DNA from: Bacteroidota bacterium
GTDB taxonomy: Bacteria; Bacteroidota; Bacteroidia; Cytophagales; Cyclobacteriaceae
NCBI GenBank assembly: GCA_023412765.1
Contig: JAEZBX010000124.1
Location: 1-20,912 of the forward strand
Direction: 5' to 3'
DNA length: 20,912 bases
Every line of letters starts with the position of its first letter. The stretch's first letter is position 1. Of this stretch, positions 14,374 through 20,912 are shown one piece after another. The translations under genes and the position numbers were made by a program. The notes below the pieces were generated by a model. That model did not search any database and was not told where the DNA came from. It saw only the letters and a list, made by a program, of their open reading frames with translations.

Positions 14374-17300
14374 TCACGGATTACCTGCCGGCCCACTCCG
14401 TTTATATACCTGGATCGAATCACTGTTAACTCCAAAAATCAGTAAGTCGTCAATCGCAACGGAGCCCCTAACATCGCCACGCAGCTTCAATCCGGATTCC
14501 GCCTGTGACACGTACCTGAACTCCCCGTTGCTATTTCCGAGAAATAGCATTCCGTGGTTTGCATCGTACCTTCCAAACAGCACCCGAGTCTGTGTCAGAT
14601 TACCGCTTAAAATAATATCATCAAAACCATCCCCATTAGCATCAGTCTTCAGAATTGAAAAAACCGGCGAAAATTGGGCCTGTAAAGGCAAATCGATCAT
14701 TGTCAATTTTCCACCATCATTTCTCAACACCACGCTCTCCAACTTATCAGCGAAGAGCACAGGGACACTATCCCTAACCTCCGCAGGAAGAATATCTTCA
14801 ATGGTTACTTTCCCATAATCCTTATAGTAAAAAATCTTCTTCCGCAATGAAGGAACCTGCGATAACAAATCGTCCAGGTACGGAGCAGGATAACTGACGC
14901 CTTCAATGTAGTAGGTTAGTATTGGATCAAGTGATCCGTTGTTGTCGATATCGCTATAGTACAATTTTGTGGGACTCTTCTCGTCGGCTCTTATTTGAGC
15001 ATTAACTCCAAGGTTGCCTAATATGAAATCCAGGTCTCCATCATTATCAAAGTCTCCCGAAAGAATCCTATTCCACCATCCATGGTTCGGTTGCGATATA
15101 AACTCTTTTGATCGTTCAATAAATTTTCCAGAATCGTTAATAAAAACTTTCACGGGCGTCCACTCCCCTGCCATGATCAGATCTGGCCATTCATCACCGT
15201 TCAAGTCAGCCACAGCAGCATCTGAAATCATTCCCAAAACATTGCCGCCAACAAAATTCGTCGAAACATCGCGCATGTTCCCCTTGCCATCATTTTCAAA
15301 CAAAAAGCTTGGTGGCGCCGTTGGATAACGACCAGAAATCAAACGACCTCCCACAAAAAGGTCCAAATCACCATCCTTGTCAAAGTCGATCGCCTTTACA
15401 CAAGATTTAGCAACCTTGGATTCAGGAAGATTCTTTTTTACAAAATTTCCCGTGCCATCGTTGATGTATAATCTATCCTGCAAAGCCTCGTCTCCTTGAG
15501 CGAATTCATATCCTCCGCTAACCACATATAAATCCTGGTCGCCATCATTGTCAGCATCAAAAAATAACGCATCGACATCTTCACTTTCTAGATCTGATTC
15601 GATCTCCTCCGACTTCACAATCTGATACTTACCGGAACGATCTTGCTTTAATATCCTACCAGGATAACCCTTCGCCCCGCCCACGAAAAGATCGTCCAGG
15701 CCATCACCGTTAACATCGCCCGTTGCCAGGCACGGGCCAAAACGGGAAAGAAAATGAGGCATCAACGATTGTATTTTAAAATCGTTGAAGTCATTCTCCT
15801 GGTGTGCGATTTGAATCTTGTCTGATACAGGAATGTAGAAGGGGGTAATCGATTTCTTTTTTTCAATTATCTTCCCTCCCTCTTGCCTTACTGAAACTAC
15901 CTCATTGATAGCAGTTGGTTCAACTACCTGCCGAGTACCATCTGGCCAAAGCACTACAATAGAATCTACCTTAGCCCGTTGTCCCAAACCAAAATGCATT
16001 ATTTCATCCACGGTCGATTCATATCCCCTGGATGTATAATGTTCCCGAAATATCTTTAAGTCGCCGGAGTATACCTCAACCCGCGAGCCAATAGCCTGGA
16101 CGTTAGGTGATTTTCCTTCCAAACGAACTTTTATATAATTGTTCTTTACCAGGTGCTCACTGTTGTTGCGGTAGATCGATGCAAAATCATTTACATTGTT
16201 TACAACCAAATCCAGATCACCATCATTATCAAGATCTGCATAAGCAGCTCCGGCCGAAATATTTTTCTTCTCCATTCCCCACTCCGCTGTTTTAGCAGTG
16301 AATGTCAGGTCGCCGTTATTTTTAAAGACAAAATTACTAAGCTCTGACGATGGCATTTTTGCAATAAGGTCCAGCATGGGAAGTTCCTTCCCTGTAGTCT
16401 GAACTTCCGCCTGGTAGCTGACCATGAATTTCATAAAATCCATATTGGTGTAGTCGCGGACATAACCATTCGTAACGAACAGATCCTTATTTCCATCATT
16501 GTCAAAATCGGCAAACAGAGGCGCCCAACTCCAGTCGGTATTTGAAATACCGGACAGACTTCCGACTTCGCTGAAAGTTCCATCACCATTATTGAGATGA
16601 AACATATTGCGCATGTATTGCCAGTAGAATCCAGCATCATGAAGGATCTTGAACTTGTCAAAATTCTCAGCACCGGCTGTCATTTTCAGACGCATATTAT
16701 CCGGCGGCAGCATATCGAGCGTGATTAAGTCAGTATATCCGTCATTGTTCACATCCTCCATATCCGAGCCCATGGAAAACAAAGAGACGTGATCCATGCA
16801 CTGCTCTAATTCGTTTTTGAATGTGCCGTCGCGTTGGTTTATATATAAATAGTCCTGTTCTTTGAAATCATTTGATACATATACATCTGGCCATCCGTCG
16901 TCATTGACATCGCCTACAGCGACTCCCAATCCGAAGCTGATGAAGTTTGATGCTATGCCAGCCTTTTCGCTGACATCGGTAAACACGTTGTTGTTGTTCT
17001 CGTATAATTTGCTCCCAAAATCTTTATCCACCCTGTTCCTAAGCCTTGTAAATTCATTGTCCACCTGGAAGTAGTGGATAGAATGGTTTAGAAGGAACAT
17101 ATCCAGATCTCCGTCTTTATCGTAATCAAAAAAAGCAGCGTGTGTTGAATATCCCGAATCGTCCAATCCATAGGAAGCAGCTTGCTCAGTGTAAGTATTG
17201 TTCTTGTTGTTGATGTAAAGGAGATTTTTTCTTTTTTCTGGGTCGGCTTCTCCAGAGCGACAGATATAGATATCTTTCCAGCCATCATTGTTGATATCCA

Positions 17301-17685
17301 CCAACACAATGCCTGTATTCCAACCATCGTGATCACCAAGTCCCGAAGAGGTGGTAATGTCTTCGAAGACCATGTTACCTTTGTTTATATAAACTTTGTT
17401 ACCCGTTTGATTTCCCGTAAAAATCAGATCGGCAAGTCCGTCGTTGTTCAAATCACCGGCAGCTACACCCCCGCCATTGTAAAAATAAATGTAACTAAGT
17501 ACGTTTTTTTCTGCAGTCTCTACGAGATCATTTCTAAAGGTAATACCCGTTTCCTGCGAGGGCAGCTCAGTAAAAAGCGTTTGCTCTTTTTCTCTGCAGG
17601 TAAAAAAAACCAACAACAGTAGCAGACAAAGAAACTTAAGACCTGAATTTCTCATTAATACACATAAATGATGTTGAAAACTCAT
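14374..17685 (-). CDS. FG-GAP/VCBS repeat lipoprotein with ASPIC/UnbV domain (CRTAC1-like)
   Basis: A 1103-residue lipoprotein. The signal LKFLCLLLLLVFFTC places the lipidated Cys at residue 30. Many FG-GAP repeats with calcium loops of the D-x-N-x-DG type follow: DLNNDG (78-83), DINNDG (130-135), DYDKDGD (187-193), DVNDDG (259-264), DVNNDG (311-316), DFDNDG (393-398), DLDNDGD (484-490), and another set after about residue 640. Between the two blocks lies an ASPIC/UnbV domain at about 515-590 (IGSRVEVYSGDLKIFREHY, then STVDEIMHFGLG and VLWPDGT). The repeats fold as beta propellers that usually bind ligands. The ATG overlaps the upstream stop as ATGA, with GGGAG eight bases before it, so I keep this start; M11 would also give a good signal peptide. 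The likely role is an outer-membrane accessory of the SusCD system, with the ligand unknown. Confidence 0.9.
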   Translation of the reverse strand: MSFQHHLCVLMRNSGLKFLCLLLLLVFFTCREKEQTLFTELPSQETGITFRNDLVETAEKNVLSYIYFYNGGGVAAGDLNNDGLADLIFTGNQTGNKVYINKGNMVFEDITTSSGLGDHDGWNTGIVLVDINNDGWKDIYICRSGEADPEKRKNLLYINNKNNTYTEQAASYGLDDSGYSTHAAFFDYDKDGDLDMFLLNHSIHYFQVDNEFTRLRNRVDKDFGSKLYENNNNVFTDVSEKAGIASNFISFGLGVAVGDVNDDGWPDVYVSNDFKEQDYLYINQRDGTFKNELEQCMDHVSLFSMGSDMEDVNNDGYTDLITLDMLPPDNMRLKMTAGAENFDKFKILHDAGFYWQYMRNMFHLNNGDGTFSEVGSLSGISNTDWSWAPLFADFDNDGNKDLFVTNGYVRDYTNMDFMKFMVSYQAEVQTTGKELPMLDLIAKMPSSELSNFVFKNNGDLTFTAKTAEWGMEKKNISAGAAYADLDNDGDLDLVVNNVNDFASIYRNNSEHLVKNNYIKVRLEGKSPNVQAIGSRVEVYSGDLKIFREHYTSRGYESTVDEIMHFGLGQRAKVDSIVVLWPDGTRQVVEPTAINEVVSVRQEGGKIIEKKKSITPFYIPVSDKIQIAHQENDFNDFKIQSLMPHFLSRFGPCLATGDVNGDGLDDLFVGGAKGYPGRILKQDRSGKYQIVKSEEIESDLESEDVDALFFDADNDGDQDLYVVSGGYEFAQGDEALQDRLYINDGTGNFVKKNLPESKVAKSCVKAIDFDKDGDLDLFVGGRLISGRYPTAPPSFLFENDGKGNMRDVSTNFVGGNVLGMISDAAVADLNGDEWPDLIMAGEWTPVKVFINDSGKFIERSKEFISQPNHGWWNRILSGDFDNDGDLDFILGNLGVNAQIRADEKSPTKLYYSDIDNNGSLDPILTYYIEGVSYPAPYLDDLLSQVPSLRKKIFYYKDYGKVTIEDILPAEVRDSVPVLFADKLESVVLRNDGGKLTMIDLPLQAQFSPVFSILKTDANGDGFDDIILSGNLTQTRVLFGRYDANHGMLFLGNSNGEFRYVSQAESGLKLRGDVRGSVAIDDLLIFGVNSDSIQVYKRSGPAGNP

Positions 17686-18470
17686 GAAGATAACTCCCTT
17701 TCCAGCTGTTCATATTTCTCCCGTATAGCATCCGAAGAAGTGCTATCGGAAAGCGCATTCAAAGATTGTCTTAATTCCTCGATCTCGCTGCCGACGAGCC
17801 ATACTTTGTTTCTCATCACAGATTTATGCACGCTGTCGATCATTTTCTTCATATCGTCATCGGAGTATTCCAGCCAATTATCGCGTGTTGGCACGTAGCT
17901 CCTGGGTTGGAGGTAGTTATTCACGCATTCGAGATAAGCTCGCTTGATGGATGTGATACCATACTGTAAAGCAACATCAGAAGGATCATCTGATTGTTTT
18001 ATCTCATTGGATAGCTTAAAAGCGGCCTCAGAAACATTCAGGTTAAATATTCTGATCTCCGATATTTCGCTGGCATAGTAATTCTTTTCAACTGTCGGTA
18101 CATTGTAGATGTCCATCCAATAGTCATAGACAACACCAAACTCTACTATACGCCGCGCCTTTTCATTTCGAGAGATCAAGCTATCCTGCAAGAATGAAAG
18201 GTAGTCACGACTAATCATGCGCTCAAAAAGAAATCCCGATTTGTTGCTATCCCTAACCGGGAGCTGAAGTTGTCTCTCCCATTTTAATTTCCCTAATACG
18301 TTGTGAGCCTGAGAGTAGTCGGCCATTGTCCATTCCTTAGCAGGATCGGGTATTCCCAGTTCTATATATTCTTCAATTGTCAACGAATTATCTTCTGATC
18401 CATTCCCACAGGAACCACAAATGATGAAGAGCAAAATTAGAGAAACGTATTCTATAAACCTGTTGTCCAT
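17682..18470 (-). CDS. Lipoprotein of unknown function in the Sus operon
   Basis: From the ATG at 18468-18470 it encodes 262 residues with a lipoprotein signal (YVSLILLFIICGSC, Cys 21). A longer frame exists from a GTG at 18513-18515, but that codon lies inside the terminator hairpin, so I reject it. I do not recognise a family. The mature protein is charged and mostly helical in appearance, with LTIEEYIELGIPDPAKEW near the N-terminus, a YDYWMDIYNVPTVEKNYY segment in the middle, and a C-terminal acidic helix (IEELRQSLNALSDST, REKYEQLERELSS) that may form a coiled coil. Its stop overlaps the start of the FG-GAP/ASPIC gene by one base (ATGA), which implies coupled translation and a shared role. 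It has little room for a promoter of its own, so it probably depends on read-through from SusD. Confidence 0.8.
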   Translation of the reverse strand: MDNRFIEYVSLILLFIICGSCGNGSEDNSLTIEEYIELGIPDPAKEWTMADYSQAHNVLGKLKWERQLQLPVRDSNKSGFLFERMISRDYLSFLQDSLISRNEKARRIVEFGVVYDYWMDIYNVPTVEKNYYASEISEIRIFNLNVSEAAFKLSNEIKQSDDPSDVALQYGITSIKRAYLECVNNYLQPRSYVPTRDNWLEYSDDDMKKMIDSVHKSVMRNKVWLVGSEIEELRQSLNALSDSTSSDAIREKYEQLERELSS

Positions 18471-18503
18471 ATTCACATGCCTGTACCCTAAGTGGACAAT
18501 AAT

Positions 18504-18544
18504 AAAAAAAAACACCGACCACCAGAACAGGCAGTCGGTGTTTT
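18504..18544 (-). terminator. Intrinsic terminator after susD, inside the operon
   Basis: On the minus strand, an 11-bp perfect stem (18534-18544 pairing with 18509-18519, core AACACCGAC / GTCGGTGTT) with a 14-base loop is followed by a run of nine T (18504-18512, partly within the stem). It begins 18 bases after the SusD stop. All the features of a rho-independent terminator are present. It would lower transcription of the two downstream genes relative to SusCD. Confidence 0.88.
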
Positions 18545-18562
18545 AAAATTCAATTCAATAGT

Positions 18563-20152
18563 TTAGAAGTTCGGTCCACCGGTATCCCACCATAAACGCG
18601 TACCAATTTCATCTGGTCCACCTAGCTTAGTCGTTGCATCTGCAACTCCAGCCGGGTTATTCTGACGTTCGCCATTTGTGAAAGGCATTCTTCTCAGGAA
18701 GTCGTTAGCAGGAATTACACCCCACGTAGCATCACTGTCATTCTTAGACACATAAGGAATCTTAGGATAACCTGTTCTGCGATGGTCAACCCAAATTTCA
18801 AGCGTATTGTGTATACTGGAGATCCATTTCTGAGTTAGAATCTTGTCAAGCTTTACTTCATTGCTTGCACCTTCATCCCACTTAACAGTTACCGTCATCC
18901 GATTTGCAAAATTATTTCTGGCATCTTTGGGATCAATATAATCCATTGGCAGGTCGGTGTCATTTTGCAAGTAATCATCTACACCACCTGCACCCCATTC
19001 TGTAAACGACGCGCGAATGCCATTCTCATAGTTCTCTTGTGCAGATCCAGCACCGGCCCATCCCCTTAAGGAAGCTTCCGCAAGAGTGAACAACACGTCG
19101 CTCGGCATCAGCATTCTGCGCTTGCCCCCAGCGTTGTTTCCTGCAGGATCAAATTGAGCATCGAGGTTAGAATAGGTGAGCCTGTCATCTTTCGCAACAA
19201 GGTATGCACCGCTCTGGATCCCTTTGTATGGGAAATCAGGGTGATCTGCGTAAAGGGAATTGTCAGTGGCCGGATCGAAGAACTTATCAACTCTGGGATC
19301 CCCATATCCTCCCAACACCGATTCCATTGCAGCGCCCATGCGCGTATCACCCCAGCCAAAAGCTATCCGGCCGGGTCTAAACGGACCCGCATACAAAGAA
19401 AGATACCAGCTGTCATCAAGAGTTGTGATCAATCCTCCGGGATCACTGATGGCTTTTTCACCTTGAGTTTTTGCAAGATCAGCATCCACTTTAGAAAGGC
19501 GCATTGCCAGGATCAGGCGCCAGCTATTGACCACCTTGATCCACTTATTTATATCTCCAGAATAACTTGCGTCAAACTTCGTTAGTCCTGTGTAGTCCTT
19601 ATTTGCATTGAATACGGCAAGAATCTCATCGAGTTCGGTAAACCATGTGTTATAAAGCGTTTCCTCGCTATCGTACATTATATCCTGAGAAGGCGATCCA
19701 TATTCGGAATAAATAATCGGTCCGTGGTAAGCCGACAGACGTGACGCTCCAATGACCCTGATCAATTTCGCCCACGACGCAAAAGCATCATAACCGCCTT
19801 CTTCAGCGATCTGAATAACCTGTCGTGCCGGTGCCATAATATTATTGTAGACACCGTTCCAATAAGGGTCACCCCATGTGATGTAGTACGTTGTGTTGTT
19901 ACGATTACTAACGAAAGGTGTGGGCGTCCCAAGATGGCCTACAAATGACTCATGCGCAAGATTATGTGCGACCTGATCCTGAAAAATGTTGTTTAACATT
20001 GAGGGATAGAACGCCCCTACGTGGTTAAAATCCTGCTCCAGTGATTCCCCGGTTATTTGATAGGGGTTTGTATTCGTGCGTTCAAAATTGTCGGTACAGG
20101 CACTAAACATTAGTGCCAGCAGTGTATATCCTAAATATTTTCTCTTTTTCAT
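18563..20152 (-). CDS. SusD/RagB-like nutrient-binding outer-membrane lipoprotein (SusD-like_2 type)
   Basis: A 529-residue lipoprotein with the signal MKKRKYLGYTLLALMFSAC (Cys 19) and the typical mature start FERTNTNPYQIT. It contains helical TPR-like segments such as INKWIKVVNSWRLILAMRLS and SDVLFTLAEASLRGWAGAG, and the C-terminal LTQKWISSIHNTLEIWVDHRRTGYP pattern (in parts) that is characteristic of the SusD-like_2 subfamily. SusD proteins sit as a lid on the SusC transporter and bind its substrate, usually a glycan but in this subfamily sometimes peptides. The gene begins 12 bases after the SusC stop. The substrate cannot be read from the sequence; no glycoside hydrolase lies next to it in the window. 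Confidence 0.94.
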   Translation of the reverse strand: MKKRKYLGYTLLALMFSACTDNFERTNTNPYQITGESLEQDFNHVGAFYPSMLNNIFQDQVAHNLAHESFVGHLGTPTPFVSNRNNTTYYITWGDPYWNGVYNNIMAPARQVIQIAEEGGYDAFASWAKLIRVIGASRLSAYHGPIIYSEYGSPSQDIMYDSEETLYNTWFTELDEILAVFNANKDYTGLTKFDASYSGDINKWIKVVNSWRLILAMRLSKVDADLAKTQGEKAISDPGGLITTLDDSWYLSLYAGPFRPGRIAFGWGDTRMGAAMESVLGGYGDPRVDKFFDPATDNSLYADHPDFPYKGIQSGAYLVAKDDRLTYSNLDAQFDPAGNNAGGKRRMLMPSDVLFTLAEASLRGWAGAGSAQENYENGIRASFTEWGAGGVDDYLQNDTDLPMDYIDPKDARNNFANRMTVTVKWDEGASNEVKLDKILTQKWISSIHNTLEIWVDHRRTGYPKIPYVSKNDSDATWGVIPANDFLRRMPFTNGERQNNPAGVADATTKLGGPDEIGTRLWWDTGGPNF

Positions 20153-20164
20153 AAACTCTCTCTA

Positions 20165-20912
20165 TCAGAAGGTAACCTTTAAATTTAAGCCCATAGTACG
20201 TGTAGCCGGCAGGTTGAAGTTATCGAGCGACTGGCTATTCCTGTCTGTGCTCATTGCCAACTCAGGATCAAAAGGCGCTTCCATATGGAATATAAACAGG
20301 TTTTGTCCAACCAATGAAGCTGTCAAGCCCTTCACAAATTTTCCATTCATAGGGAAATTGTAGGAAAGTGCAAGCTGTGTAAGTCTCACGTTAGTACGAT
20401 CGTAGACGTAAGCTTCACCAATACCATTCCGGTCGCCAATTGCGCGATACCAGGTTTCAGCATCGACACTGCTTACAGGTGCATCAGCTTGGACAGCATT
20501 GATCTTCACACCACCAGCATCTCGTGCATCTGCAGAACGTTTGCTAACGCCGGCACCATCCAGCATAGATTCTGTCTGGCTAAACGTTACACCTCCAAAT
20601 TTCCCATTAACCATGAAGTTCAGGGAGAAATTACCATAAGAGAATGTGTTGCTCCATCCCAGAATCCAGTCAGGATTAAGATTTCCTGCATATTCAACCA
20701 AAGGTGTTTTCAAAGGTGCCCCTGTGCCGCCAAGCATTATGCGGCCTTGATCATCGCGCTGATACTTGTAAACATAAACGTCATTGATGGAACCACCTGC
20801 TTCGAATCGCGAATAGTAACCTTCAGATTCACCAGTCGTGATAGGTGAAGTCAGATCAGGGTGCGTTTCAACTACCTCGTTGATATTCTTTGAGAAGTTG
20901 ACAGCCGTGTTC
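20165..20912 (-). CDS. SusC/RagA-like TonB-dependent outer-membrane transporter, C-terminal part
   Basis: The frame is open from the window edge to the stop at 20165, showing the last 248 residues of a protein whose family is usually about 1000 residues. An internal ATG at 20735-20737 is not the start, since the frame continues upstream through SINDVYVYKYQRDDQGRI. Typical SusC barrel-end sequence is visible: NPDWILGWSNTFSYGNFSLN, then NGKFGG, VRLTQLALSYNFP, LTASLVGQNLF and a final TMGLNLKVTF ending in the aromatic residue used for barrel assembly. Together with SusD it forms the ligand-import complex. The plug domain and TonB box are outside the window. Confidence 0.93.
   Translation of the reverse strand, partial: NTAVNFSKNINEVVETHPDLTSPITTGESEGYYSRFEAGGSINDVYVYKYQRDDQGRIMLGGTGAPLKTPLVEYAGNLNPDWILGWSNTFSYGNFSLNFMVNGKFGGVTFSQTESMLDGAGVSKRSADARDAGGVKINAVQADAPVSSVDAETWYRAIGDRNGIGEAYVYDRTNVRLTQLALSYNFPMNGKFVKGLTASLVGQNLFIFHMEAPFDPELAMSTDRNSQSLDNFNLPATRTMGLNLKVTF

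Noticed and set aside
18471..18515. Upstream GTG start that would lengthen the unknown lipoprotein by 15 residues
   Set aside because: The GTG lies within the terminator stem and the extension breaks the lipoprotein signal pattern; the ATG at 18470 gives a standard signal with Cys 21.

Overview
The window looks like a chromosomal segment of a Bacteroidota species, most likely Cytophagales-like (inference). The grounds are a SusC/SusD pair, a PorP/SprF protein next to a giant protein with a type B type IX secretion (T9SS) sorting domain, several lipoproteins, and candidate promoters of the Bacteroidota TTTG / TAnnTTTG kind. Every intact gene is on the minus strand. The only plus-strand coding traces are two decayed TfoX-like genes.

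Layout, low to high coordinates. (1) 1-424: 5' part of a lipoprotein resembling the DUF4964/DUF4965 glutaminase family, running off the edge, with a good promoter at 440-470. (2) 695-3760: a two-gene operon of a PadR-type repressor and an orphan MacB/FtsX-like ABC permease carrying an N-terminal permease prefix domain; a possible PadR operator overlaps its promoter. (3) 4090-5001: a lipoprotein with a xylose-isomerase-like TIM barrel. (4) 5087-5943: a gene graveyard holding a TfoX/Sxy-like gene with two single-base frameshifts and the mangled 3' end of a second ABC permease. (5) 5999-13299: PorP/SprF plus a 2085-residue secreted adhesin-like protein with thrombospondin-3-like calcium repeats, a C-type lectin domain with EPN and WND motifs, nine Ig-like repeats of exactly 96 residues, and a C-terminal CHU_C/T9SS type B domain. 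(6) 13300-14373: about 1.07 kb without an intact gene, packed with debris: a second TfoX remnant, a 207-bp inverted-repeat element, a degenerate copy of the 3' end of the neighbouring gene, and a 145-bp hairpin-forming repeat. (7) 14374-20912: a SusC (partial) - SusD - unknown lipoprotein - FG-GAP/ASPIC lipoprotein operon, with a strong intrinsic terminator between SusD and the last two genes, which are coupled by an ATGA overlap.

How the parts work together (inference). The SusCD operon would import a ligand across the outer membrane, with the FG-GAP/ASPIC protein and the unknown lipoprotein as accessory surface components made at lower level because of the terminator. The giant protein would be exported by the T9SS with the adjacent PorP/SprF protein as dedicated partner, and would act as a calcium-dependent, sugar-binding surface adhesin. 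The glutaminase-like and isomerase-like lipoproteins fit nutrient processing in the periplasm or at the cell surface. I see no tRNA, rRNA, CRISPR array, transposase or phage gene. I do not see a convincing wholly new system; the most interesting items are the adhesin-PorP pair, the terminator inside the Sus operon, and the paired TfoX relics.
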